Assembly: GCA_024516155.1 (NCBI GenBank)
Contig: JAJJXM010000057.1
Location: 62,001 to 126,000, forward strand
Length of the DNA: 64,000 nucleotides
From: Pyronema omphalodes
Lineage: Eukaryota; Ascomycota; Pezizomycetes; Pezizales; Pyronemataceae
Reading direction: 5' to 3'
Shown here: piece by piece, positions 45,513 to 57,000 of the stretch
Numbering within the stretch: position 1 is the stretch's first letter
Layout of the letters: every line of letters begins with the position of its first letter
Program-made: the position numbers and the translations under genes
Notes under the pieces: generated by a model
What the model saw: the letters and a program-made list of their open reading frames with translations, nothing else
Told to the model about the DNA's origin: nothing
The model's database searches: none

Positions 45513-46910
45513 GGCGGGGTGCTGTATCGTGCTGCCGGAGATGCGAGTGAGCTTTAATTTTCTTGACATGCAAGGATATGCGTTACCCGGCTACACGCGC
45601 AGTAATGAGCTACCGCACGTGATACCCTGCCGGAAAGCTACAAAGAAAGTCTTGTGATTTTTGTTACATATTTCGCCTGTGGATTTTAGAGACTTATTTT
45701 TTTATGTCAATTCTGCGATAAAATGTCCAGAGATTTGGTTGTGAGTAAGCATGACACATAGTGTATCACTCGGTTGTATTGCGCACTCGGGTGGGCGACG
45801 TCCGCGGCAAGTTGACATGTAACACATACAGGCGCTCTACTTCTGACGTCTTGGCATCAATTTTCCGGATTTAATAAGTTAGGATGTAGTTTGCTCATTG
45901 ACATGACATGTATATCGATATGTTGTAGTACAATGTAATGTAATGTATCTTGCCGTAATGTGAATTCTGCCGCCGGTTGAGCTAAGCTTTTTCTAGAACT
46001 TCGCTTGCACATTTTTGATACCACAATCAATGCGGGGAAGACTAAAGAGCTTTTTTCCACCAAATATTTCCGGGATGGAACTTCCACAGAGGCTTCTATT
46101 GCATAGGGCTGATCACAAACGATCATCTGCAGATACCCGATATTGCAGCCAATGAATTTTGGGACTTTTTGATGAATAATCCTCTTATATCTCTTTTTTA
46201 AAACAGTTAGAAATACAGAATACATAAGAATAGGGTCTAATACAACCCACCAACGTAATGTGAGAATATATAGATTTGGTAATTAACTACAAAGTGACTC
46301 GACGTCCTCACATAAGAACATTCACCAAATCAAATCACATCTTTGAAAGTTACTTACAGTACATAATTAGACTTCAATTTACCTCTACAATTAAGTATTT
46401 ACCGGTCAACTTCATTGGCATCAAAATCCATGGGTATCCGTCCAAGAAACTTCAGGCCCTCTGAGGGGTCCAAAGATTCAAAGTACAGACCATCTTCAAC
46501 CCGCCGAAAGCTCTGGAAGTCAAAAGTGCACAGCCCTACCAGATCCTATCATGCATTCACAGAGTCGCGTCCGCAAACCGCAAACACCCCACCTCGACCT
46601 GATCAAACCATCATTCCTCAGCACAGTCGCCTCCAGCTCTTCTCTCTACACGAATATCTTTCCCGAAGTAAACCAATCTTCTGGTCTTCGGGATATCTCT
46701 ACATACCACTCTTTTCCACTGAAAAGAGTATCTTTTATTTCTTTCTTTATCCACAGTCTCCTACCTTTCGTCCTATCTTCGGAGCTCGTCCCTACCCAGG
46801 CTTTTGATAGCCCGACACGACATTCCAAGTGGGTGTTTGTTAACAAATTAGAGCTTGAATACCACTGTCCTCAGCTCGGCATTAACATCTCCATTATTAC
46901 CTCATCATCT
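45513..46910. other. Intergenic, divergent promoters of bL27m and the 156-residue protein
   Basis: About 1.4 kb. A 122-codon minus ORF (45857-46225) lacks domain features. The frame of the 156-residue protein stays open upstream to 46551 but reads like leader sequence. No repeats. Confidence 0.4.
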
Positions 46911-47571
46911 ATGGCTACTTATACACTCCCCACTGGTCAAAAGGTCATCTTCCTTTACGAGGATCGTGACCAGTCTTACAAGGGCCAAGGAATCGAGGAT
47001 CATCTTAGAGTTCTCGAATGCTTTGCTGCAATCTGGAACTCCAACTATCCTGTAAGTTTCATCTTCCCTTCAACCTTTGAGATATGACTACAAGAAAGTC
47101 CGAAGTAATCCATAAATTCATCAAGTTCCAACTAACACCTCACTTCCAATACTCAGGACAAATGTGGACGATTCCCATCTCTCAGTGCCAGCAACGCCTG
47201 GCCCACCGGAGCCATTGTCGTCAGGTCAGTTCCCCAATTTCCATTTCTCAAGCCCTTCAACCTCGCAATCCAACTACCTATCCCAATACTAACACCTCTT
47301 CCTTCACAGTTCTGGCCACCACAAGTCCAACCATTCCATTGGAGAAGACCAACACATCACCGCCTACGTCTGTAGCGAAACCGGCTGGAACTCATTCCCC
47401 CGACGCTCCAACGCCTGTGTCCACATCTATTCGATGGACGAGGATGTTTCGATGGGTTTCATGGGTTATTGGATCAAAAACTCGAATTCTAATAACTTCA
47501 AAAGCAAGCTTGTTTTGGAGAAGCTCCAGCGAGCTTTAGAGAACGAGAGGAAGATGCCTCTTAACTATTAA
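46911..47571 (+). CDS. Small protein of unknown function (156 residues)
   Basis: Three exons: 46911-47051, 47157-47224, 47310-47571. Introns of 105 and 85 nt both have GT donors, perfect ACTAAC branch motifs and CAG acceptors, so the gene is well supported although unrecognised. The product starts MATYTLPTGQKVIFLYEDRD and includes GIEDHLRVLECFAAIWNSNY, AWPTGAIVVSSGHHKSN and a Met/Gly-rich DEDVSMGFMGYWIKNSN; it ends in a basic amphipathic helix (KLVLEKLQRALENERK). Three cysteines, no signal peptide or membrane span; it looks like a soluble single-domain cytosolic protein. The open frame upstream to 46551 could add an N-terminus, but the ATG at 46911 has the better context and a typical globular start. 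Confidence 0.75.
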
Positions 47572-48541
47572 ATTTTCATGGAGCTTGGTAAGTATTTTTT
47601 TCCATTGATTAGGTATACTGAGTAGGGTGCTAACGGGAGGACAGGGTGATGATGTCGACGCTGTTTGTTGTTGTTGTCAGGTGATCGGTGCAGGGCAAGT
47701 CTATTTAGGATTGTGGTTAGGGTCGGAGATTTTCTACGGGTTAAGCATCTGGGAAAGTGGTTGCATCGCTACAACGGGCGTCTAGGTTTTTTCAAGCGGT
47801 TAATTGGGCTAATTTTGTTCGATTTTGTACCGGAGTACCAGGATGGGTGGGGTCTTATTTCTACAGCATATCCTTGGGATGCAGCATGTTATGAGTTTCT
47901 TTTTATATTTCCTTTTTTTATTGTTCTTAGTGTAATGAGAGGGCTGAAACCCAGTTTCCCGATGAGATGAGAGATGGTTGTGAGCTCTGTTCAAGGTACA
48001 AAATGGAAGTGTATATACGTCTTATTCCCACACACACCATTGTAACAAAATATTGAGGAGAGGGAGAGAGAGTAGAAAACCGGGACTATCTCATGACATA
48101 TCTTTATCAAATCCTTCGAAAATAAGCAATTGAGTTTCAAAAACCCATTAGAATCCCACTGAACAAAAAAAAAAGAAAAATCCTCAAAAAAAAATTGAAC
48201 TCCAGATTCCCCGCTAGCTCCCTATACATCTGTAAAATCAAAGAATGCCACCTGAAAAAGGGAAAAGTAAAAAAAAAGGAAAGAAAAGAAAAATGACAAA
48301 AGGAAAGAAAAAAAAAGAAATGGCGCCAGTCATAACAGGTCGTAAGGAAAAATTCTAATCAAATCCCACAAACAAAAATTCCATGCTTATTTTTCACCCA
48401 CCCAATCAAACCCAATCAAACCCAACCTATACCCCACAGATATTCGAACTTTTGTTGCGCCGACTACTGTGCGGCTGCTTAAGGCTAAGTATCATCCCCA
48501 AAAGCCTCACTGCCTTCTATTCTGATTTTTCTGTAAGGAGC
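47572..48541. other. Convergent 3' flanks of the 156-residue protein gene and UGO1
   Basis: 970 bp with A-rich blocks at 48160-48330. A 101-codon plus ORF (47665-47970) with hydrophobic C-terminus has no supporting feature and lies where the 3' UTR should be. No gene called. Confidence 0.4.
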
Positions 48542-50075
48542 TTAAAACTCGTGAGATCCTCCTTGTACTCCCAACATACCGAGTCCCAAAACTCCGGCAT
48601 TGCTCCAGGCCATCACTCTCCATCCACGGTACAATCCCTCAAATCCCCACTTTCCTCTCTCCTCTTCCTTCATCAAAACCCATGCGGTTCCCACGACACC
48701 CGCGTATCTACCAACGGGAACGATCGTCCGCTCAGGCTTCGCCTCGGCAATCTGTGCTCTTCTCAAGACGGTTTCGAGGGGAAGGCGAACAATCATCTCT
48801 GCGGTTGACGCCAAGAAGGTCATGAAGTTGAAGCTTGCCGGAGTAAGGAGAGGGTCCAAGTTGAGCTTCGTCTTGAGGAAGAAGGGAGTAGAGAGGGTGA
48901 TAAAGCTTGGAATCGCCGCATAAAGGACTGTAGGGAGAACTAGGCTCGAGGGAATTGTGTAGGAGGGAAGCGCCCTAAGAGAGGGGAGAAGGTTCCTAGG
49001 CTTGGAGGTGGAGGGGGTAAGGATCAATTTCGTGCGAATGATGTCCAAGGGCGACAACAAAACCGCGGTGATGATAGATGCAGAGACGGCGACAGCGAGG
49101 GATGCCATAGGGTGGGTGCTATCGGAGATGTCGCTTACTCCAGGGTCGGGGAGAGAGAGGATCGCAGATAGGAATGAGGTAGTCCATGCCTCACCGGTTG
49201 AGACGAGGACTTGGTAGATAAAGGTAGCGTTGGTACCTGTCAAGCTGTTAGAGCTACTCTAGCTGCGGATCATGAGGGGTTGGTGGGGTTAAGCGGATAC
49301 CTTTCCAGATTCCCCAAGCGCCCTCCTTAGCCCAAAGTGCTTTTAGAGCCTCATTGACAGCGCCGCTGCTGTTCAACTTCCGGATTTGGTAGTCAGGACG
49401 GGGGGCGATTTCTTTGTCCTCCATCACGTAGCCAGAGCGGTCGGTCATCTTTTTGGGACCGGTTGCGGGGGCCATGGTAGTCTTGGTCGGCCGAAGCTGT
49501 GGGGAGGCTTCGGGAGACTCGGTTGCGAAGTATTTTGGCTCATCGTCTGAATCTTCGGCATCCTATTTCGGATGTTAGTTGGGTACTGAATCACTGGAAA
49601 GAGCTATAATTACATCGCCCTCGAGATTGGACCAGGGATTGTCTTCTGGGTCGGCTTCCTTGGTGCCCTCGTCTCCAGATTCCGACATCTCTTCCTCCTC
49701 AGCAGCAGTAGCTCCCATCTGGCGAGGTTCCCGCTTGATCTTAATGTCTCCCCGAGGCACGTACTGACATTGTAGAACGGTCTTTGCGACCTCGAACGGC
49801 TGGCTAATCAAGATCGAGGTGTACTTCAAGATAGCTTGGTCAAGGAAGCCTCGCATAGCCTCTCCAACTGAGGGGCTGTCAATGTAGTCCTCCGAGTAGT
49901 CCATAACATCTTGGATGATATCATAGCTACTTGGTGCCTGGAAGCTGCTCGGTAGTGGAGGAGGGGCCGGGGCTGAAGCGGGGGCGGCATCGAAGTTCTG
50001 CGCCGGAGGAATATAGTACGGGCGCAATGGGTTTGGCGGGCTGGTGTAACTATGGTGATGGGATGTTGAAGCCAT
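48542..50075 (-). CDS. UGO1: Mitochondrial fusion protein Ugo1 (modified solute-carrier fold)
   Basis: Outer-membrane fusion factor linking Fzo1 and Mgm1 in yeast. Three exons: 50075-49614, 49562-49301, 49236-48542; introns 51 and 64 nt; 472 residues. N-terminal Pro/Ala/Ser-rich region with DVMDYSEDYIDSP, then carrier-type repeats: PFEVAKTVLQCQ, SPLDIIRTKLIL and LPLETVLRRAQI, each an approximate PX(D/E)XX(K/R) signature. An acidic Ser/Glu insert separates repeat 1 from repeat 2 (about residues 115-175), as in fungal Ugo1 and unlike classical inner-membrane carriers. Hydrophobic segments in the third exon (for example ASLAVAVSASIITAVLLSPL) fit membrane spans. Splice joins keep NLEGDDAEDSDDE and GIWKGTNATFIY in frame. 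Confidence 0.9.
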
Positions 50076-52334
50076 CTTGTTGTTGATTGTATCGGACTAA
50101 CGGTTGTTGCGGTAATCAGCTAGAGACGAAAGAAAAATGTCGTGTGCGTGATATTCTGAGTTGTTTCGGAGGGGCAAGAAGAAACCGGGTAATTAAACCT
50201 TTCCAAATGCCGCAATCATGGTAAATCACGCATATACACACACGCATGGACAACACAACCCAGCAGCGCAGACTCAGCTTGTCAATAATCATTCGCCACT
50301 TTATTATCCCGGTCGATGCCCGTCGTTTAAAATGGAAATAAATGCCCCTCACACATGATACAACAACGGTATGGCGTATCGCAAGCGAGTGACGTGGAAT
50401 GTTTCTTATTGCCCTCGGTTCGTCCCAGCGAGCCCACGTAGAGGCACAATCTGCAAATCCCGGGGTTCGTAACGAGGGGTATGTATCAAGGTGCAGTATC
50501 ATCATCGCTACACACCGGATATTGGCAATTTCCCGAATGCTGTCAAAGGCGACCCAATGCCACCGTAGGCTTCCGAAGCCGCCCAAGACAGCCAAAGTTA
50601 ATTCATCAGATTGGCTGAGTTTAACGAAAGCGCCATTCGCTTATCTCAATTCGGGATATTCAGATAAATTTGTGTATGGTACCATATCCCCGTTTATCAG
50701 TTGGTTATTATGTAAAGCCTCATAATCCCATCCAGCCAGTCAGCCGTATTCAATATCTAATCTTGCATTCAGCACTTGGCCCAAATCGAAATTTATAGGC
50801 GTTTAAAGAAGGACATGACATCAAGTAGGTTCGGCAACCTGACACTAAAAGCTGGTAGCATGGTCTTGGCGTGATTTACTAAGGAATCCCGCAGTGTGCG
50901 GAGTGGTGAGTTTTGCGAAGTTTACGGAGTTGAATTTTGGCGAGAGAAAGAGCCGCATAGTAGCGTGAGACAGCGCGAGCATCATGTGTCGCTGCAAACA
51001 CTGTCGCTGCAAACCACAGTGTACGATGCTCTCGCTTTGTAGGGAGCTGGAATCGTCGCGATTGAGTTGCTACGTTATCATACTTTACAAGAGCAGCAGC
51101 AGCAATGTCAAGCTTTGATGAACGAGATGAGTCCGATACGCAGCAGGCAGACAGCATATGGTGACGATGTCGGTATCGCCCAGCGTTCTGAGTGCTTTCT
51201 AGACCTCACTCCGACCTTATTCATACTTAATTGGTGTTGGTAGCGGTCCTCACGCATTAGAGTGCATAGACTATACTTCTCTTGGTTCGCTCCTGAAAGT
51301 TTTGAAAAGTTTTAGGGCCAGGTGGGAACTCCTTTGTTTTAGCGTAAAAAACTTTTCAGACGGCGCTAGGGGGAGCTAATTATGCATACTAGAGACCAGA
51401 GGTGATAGCCTCCGAATGATAGCGCGTTGCCGAATCCCTCTATCAGATAAAGCAAGAGGTGCTTTTCATGGAAATCCCTAGCCCTACAATTCTCAACTTC
51501 AGTCCGTTGTTTCATCTTGGACTTTCATCACGGCTTTTCATCCGATATTCCACAGCTAGCCATTCTGTAGAGGTAGGTTCTGTACCCGAGGACACGCAAC
51601 GGAGTTTATAACCTCCGAAACTTATTCATCGGTCTATTATTAAATTCAACACTTATCCTTATCGATAATGGTATCGACGGTGACCGCTAATGTCCGTCTC
51701 TCTTTATGGATGCAGTCTTCATTCTGGTGGCGTCACTGCACATGATGCGAATTTATCACAGAGGTTAATCCTATTCAATTAATATTAATGTATTCGGGTA
51801 CAATTCACTCCAAAGCAACATGTTCTACCTGCCGAACTCGTTCGGACCAGCTGACGACGTGTATGGGTCCACGCCGAATCAGCCCTATAAGGCAAGGAGA
51901 ACCTCCGGCGGATAATGGTTACGGCGCTATATACATACGCGTATAGGCGGTCATTTTGGTGCTGCAGGTACGACAACAGTCCGGTTCGGCTTTAGGGACT
52001 GTTCACAGCATGTAAAGTACATATGCAGCGTTATGGCTTTGAATTCCACTAAGGAGAGCAGTGTTAATATACATATTACAATCTCAACTTCGAGACATCA
52101 TGTAAAAGGTAATTGCTTTTTAAATACAAATCAAAAGGGCATCATATTCATCAGGTATATGTAGCACAAGATCCGACTTAGTCGTGACAATCCCGCCGCT
52201 AAAAAGAGTGCCTATCGGTAATCCAAATAATACGCTAAAACGAGCAGAGACAAAGTAAAAGTAATAAGGAAAAAAAACAAACAAATACACAAGCCCACAT
52301 ATCCACATGCTATGTGCAACCATCAAAGGTTAAC
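50076..52334. other. Intergenic between UGO1 and AdoMetDC genes
   Basis: About 2.3 kb; tandem minus genes. The left part should be the UGO1 promoter, the right end the AdoMetDC 3' UTR. ORFs up to 159 codons (50116-50595, minus) show no recognisable family and overlap plus-strand ORFs. Nothing supported. Confidence 0.4.
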
Positions 52335-53901
52335 TTAGAATCCCCGGTGAGCCTTGGACCCCTTCCAGTCGTTGCGCTCGTAGTATCGGAAGACAAGGTC
52401 GTATCCATCGAGGTCGTGTACAATCTTGTCAACACGTCTGTAGCCCTCGATCTTTTCCATGCGGGCAGCACGGCTAGCAGCAGAAGAGTCGTGGAACTGT
52501 TCACGACCGGGGCGGGACTCCAAAGCGACAGGCTTAGCCTCAAAGAGAGTTACTGAGAAGCGTCCAGGCTTGAAAATGTTCAGGACTTGCTCCAAGATCT
52601 CAGCGGTCTCTTTTCCAGACTGGCGTCCAGGGACATTTGTCTCAAAAGAGGCGTAGGAGCAGTGGGGCTCGGGAGTAACATGGACAGTGAAGTAGTGGGT
52701 GGTGGAGACAGTCGGGTCGGGGGAAGGGATAACTCCGTTGGCGGAGTAACCGCATGGCGCAAAGATGTAGGAGTCAATGCAGGCATCAGGGTACTTGGAG
52801 CGGGGGTAAATGTCGTTGAGTCCACAAGCCTCAGAAACGACTGCACCAAGTGCGTGTCCCTCGCTCTTGAGGTCCTCAGGGAGATCGGCGAAACCACTGT
52901 CAATCGACTTTTTATCGGAATCATCATCCACCACCTCGCGCTCCTCCTTCTCCTTCTCCTTCTCCTCGTGCTCCTCCTTCTGCTGTCTGAATCCAGCGGC
53001 GGCAGCCTCGGTTGCGTCGGCAAGGTAGAATTGTCTGGCCTTGGTGTGGTCCAGGTCGGTCATCAAGACCTCCAAAGTCTCGTCAAAGATACCATTTCCA
53101 CTACCTCCATCGCGTCCACCACCAATGTTCTTGAAAATGGGGGCCTCTTCTCCAGGAAAGTTTAAGATCTTAGTCTCAGTGTGCTGTCCCTCAACGCCCT
53201 CCGACTCATTGGCAGGAGTGAGAGGGGGAGAAAGCTCGACGGCACCAGGGTTGGTGACGTACAAGTACCAGTGCTCTCCATTGGTCTTTCCAACCATGTA
53301 GGCGCTACCAACTCCGAACCACTTATCAAGATATTCGACCTCATCCTCCCAGCTCTTGTGGGGAGCCAACTGCTTCTGAGGAAACATGAATGACTTGCGA
53401 GAATAAAATACGCGATAAGGAGTGGCGGCCTCGCTACCGTTGTCGGCGAAGCCAGCCTCCTTGGCAGCAATACGGAGCAATTCAGGGAGTCCGGCGAGAA
53501 GGGTGGTGGTACCGCAAGTCTTCAAGATCAACTTGTGAGGAAAAACGAACATGCTACTTTCGCTAAGCAAGTATGCGTCGACGTGCTCATTACGCACAGT
53601 CGAGAGTACCTTGCAACGAACAATATCGAGCATATCCTTCCACGTGTCCTCTGATACGGATTTGAGTCCATCAGGCTGCGCCGAGGGCGGGAGAAGTTCC
53701 GGTGAAGGAGTGAACCAGACTTCAAGTAGCTTCTCAGGACCTAATGCACCGTTAGCATACGAACGTTTAGCGCATAAAAATGAAGTTCTTACCCTCAAAC
53801 GCGTTAGTGGAGTCAAGGTTCTCAGTTGCCTCATGGTTAATAGAGTAGGTGGTGAGAGGCTGCTGAGCCTCAGCCAAAACAGGAACGTCAGTGCCGACCA
53901 T
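52335..53901 (-). CDS. SPE2: S-adenosylmethionine decarboxylase proenzyme
   Basis: Makes decarboxylated AdoMet for spermidine/spermine synthesis. Two exons: 53901-53793 and 53740-52335, intron 52 nt (GTAAGA..TAG, GCTAAC branch); 504 residues. The self-cleavage site is LSESS: Glu97-Ser98, with Ser98 becoming the pyruvoyl cofactor. The catalytic Cys lies in LILKTCGTTTLL (near 112). Downstream blocks CGYSANGVI, VTPEPHCSYASFETN and FKPGRFSVTLF are typical. Relative to animal enzymes there is a long acidic insert near 270-310 (Glu/Lys repeats then VVDDDSDKKS). An apparent start at 53834 reads into intron 1; the spliced MVGTDVPVLAEAQQ start is preferred. Confidence 0.95.
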
Positions 53902-56900
53902 TGTGTATAGTGGATATTTGATGAATAAGTTTGTTAGGGCAAAAAATCCTTTTTGCGGGGTGTGCGTTAACCGAAGTTGTTAGGGTGGAGGATGAGGTCG
54001 ATGAAGAGTATCAAGTTGTGGGCGGTAACGTACACGCCGCCCCGTCGTCAAGATTCCAATACCTCTAGTCGGATACCGGTCAAGCAGACGAGGAGGTTTG
54101 CCTGCAGGTTTTTGTAATAATGGAAGTACTGAGATTAGGTTCAGGGTAGGTGAGTCTGTTAATCGAGTTGTAGCGGGAGTCGTGTTATCTGGGCCTGTGA
54201 GAGGAAGTTGTTAGTAGTGTTATATAGTGGACAGACGAAATTGCGGGTTCAGATATTCGCATTCAAAGGTTTGATTCTGGTCCATATTCAATGGGGTTGA
54301 ACTCACTTCTTGCGGAGACTGAGGAATCGAAGCAGTTGCTTTCGGCTCATAAAGAATTGAAAGAACTTGCTTAAACGCGGGGTGGAGGGGCTCTCGGGAG
54401 CCTAACAACGGTGCCTAGTGACGTTCGCCAGAACTAAAGTCTAGACGAACAAACCGGGCAGCCGTGGACGAGGGTTGTTTTTGAAACGTCGAACTTTGGT
54501 TTCGACAGCTTTGCAACTGTGGCGGGTGGTTATGGGAAAGACGGCGTTTGCTGGGTGGACTTCCGTAGGAAGAATAAGCGGGTCAATTTGGTCCGGGTGC
54601 GAATAGGTAATGGGTCTTCTTTGAGAACAGAGAACTTGGAGGTGGTCGTGGAATTTAAGAGGGGGGGAAGGGTTAAGAAAGGGTTGTGGTTGTGGTTGTG
54701 TGGTTGTGGTATGGATTTTTTTTTTTGGCGGCGAAGTGGGGTTGTCGTGGAGGCTTTGCAGCTAGTTACGGTTTAAACGGTATATGGTAGTTAATCTACG
54801 CAAGTCAGTCCCGGGGCCAGCATTTGACTTGATCCGGAAATATTGTGCCATCATCACCATCACGACCGATTAGAGATGTCTAATTTCTAGGAATTATATG
54901 ATTACTTTATTCATAGGATTTCATTGATATTATTATGGAATTATGGGATTATTATTATCCATAAAATAATCTGGGAACAATTCATGGGTCATTCGCCTCA
55001 CTCTGCCCTTCAGATCCATTCCATCTCCATTCTCCTCGCTCTGTCCCTCGTATTCATTCCATCTCCATTCTCCTCTCTAAATTATTCCATCTCCATACTA
55101 TCCATTTTCCTCGCTCTGTCTCCAGTCATTCAATCCCCATACCCACCCCCAGAGATACTCGCCCAGCGACCATTTTTTGTCGACAATTCCTGCTTTATGC
55201 CATGCGGCGACAACGGCGTGTCATACTGGCGCTGGCGCTGCCGAAGGGGAGAAAAATCCCACACGACTAAACCCACATCACCCAAACCTACATAACCCAC
55301 ATCACTAGAACCACACATCACACACATCTTACTTTGGCGTTGACGAATGACCGAATTCAGCGGCATGCGCATCCAGACTTGTGTACCCTATCATTTCCTC
55401 GGCATGCCAAACTCGCTGGTGTTCTGAGGCTAGAGTGCAAGACATCGACAGAACATCAACAAACGCTTCGGAAAAACTCACCAGCGACAACAACGGCCCA
55501 GCTGTTTTTCTGGATCGACACGCGTGCGATTTCCGCTTTCTCTCATGCAATTTTTTTCACCGGCGATTGATAGTCCATTCCATTCCCACGGAAGGCAACA
55601 TATTGGAAGTAGCCATAATTCGCCCTTCGCCTCATACTCATCACAGCCAGATCAAAATCATGTGTGATCGATGTGTGACATACTTGTGGTGGTGGCTGGT
55701 GCTGAACTCTATTCAAACAACCGCCGTCTGTTCAGTTTCTCTAGGGGTAAAAATAGTCGGGAAAGCTACATCCAACAACCACGACGTTCCTGGACGTTAC
55801 ATACATACATACACTGCCCAATTCTCCGCCTATGCACTCAAAGTCACAGCTTACAGGGTTTATCCTCACAATTACACCCTCTACAGACTTTTCTGCATTT
55901 GATCTGGGCTTCCGGCGACGATCGAGGACGCGGAGGCTATGTAGATACATCTCTCCTTTCTTTCGTTGATGCAGCTAGACTCCCTACACGGATTGTATGT
56001 ACAGATGGTCCTTATGTAGCTCCAAGGAGATACGGTGTTTTGGACCAGAGACGCATCTACGATTTCCTGTGAAGATATCCCCCAGTCAAAAAAAAAATTG
56101 TCAAACCCCGCTCCCTCATATTTGCACCAGCAACCGAACGATTCCGTGGACTTAACCAATGGAGGATCCAGCCAGCCACGGGACATTGTCTCCGATAAAA
56201 TGAGGCGGTGTGCAATTTTGCATAGCTTTGATTTGGTTTCAAGTAGCAGAAAAAAAGTTTGCTTCGAACGAACTCGAACGATAAAAATTCGATCGATGAG
56301 AAAAAAAACATGATAACCAACTGTAATTTTACGATCTCTGATGAGGTGCCTTAGTTCACCCTGGGCCCTAAAGCAGCACCATACGCCATCACAGCCCCAG
56401 GCCCGCGGGGAGCAACATACAGTATTCAGGGTGCGACGACGGTTCGAAGGAAAGATCCGCCATAGCCATGCTCCCCGGTTCATCGGTAGATGTCCGTCAT
56501 TGCATCTCGGACAAGAATCTTGGAGAAACATCCCTGGTTACGGGGTTTCCAATATAAGATTTGCGACGACATAATCATCGTCATCTGGGGAAGTTAATAA
56601 AGTGCTCCATCGACTTGGGTTCTTGACATGGTCTTCACAGTCTTGTCTACTTGAGTATACTTCAAATGCACTGTACTGCACCCTTACTTTCCGAAAGAGA
56701 ATGGTTGACTCTTGGTCAATAAATACCTCATCACGATACCACACAACACCTGCCATCCACATGCCGTAACTCGACGAAATTAAACTTTAACTCACTTAGT
56801 ACCAATCCAGTGATCATCCAGAAACACGCGAGGAGATTTGGAACTTTAGCCCTTATGTGGTTCTAAAATATATCTGTGTTGTACATAGATGTATTAGAAT

Positions 56901-57000
56901 ACCATATGCATCGAAGCATCACACAAAAATTACCCTTAGGAAACCGCCGAAGCCGAACTTCGGCCTTAATGGGGAAAGCCGAGGATGCTGTTCGTGGCAC
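53902..57000. other. AdoMetDC upstream region and start of the gene desert
   Basis: No ATG in the first ~120 nt of the AdoMetDC leader, so no short uORF close to the start. Beyond that are ORFs up to 216 codons (55881-56531, minus) without domain features, CCATCTCCATTCTCCTC near-repeats at 55020-55110, and AT-rich DNA. No gene supported. Confidence 0.4.

Noticed and set aside
47665..47970. 101-codon plus-strand ORF
   Set aside because: Lies in the expected 3' UTR of the 156-residue protein gene, no homology or structure.
53741..53834. AdoMetDC start at 53834 giving an Arg-rich, import-like N-terminus
   Set aside because: That peptide is intron 1 translated; the spliced upstream exon has consensus splice and branch signals and typical N-terminal text.
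55881..56531. 216-codon minus-strand ORF as a gene
   Set aside because: No recognisable motif, Cys/Arg/Ser-heavy composition typical of chance frames, plus-strand ORFs overlap it; no splice or start support.
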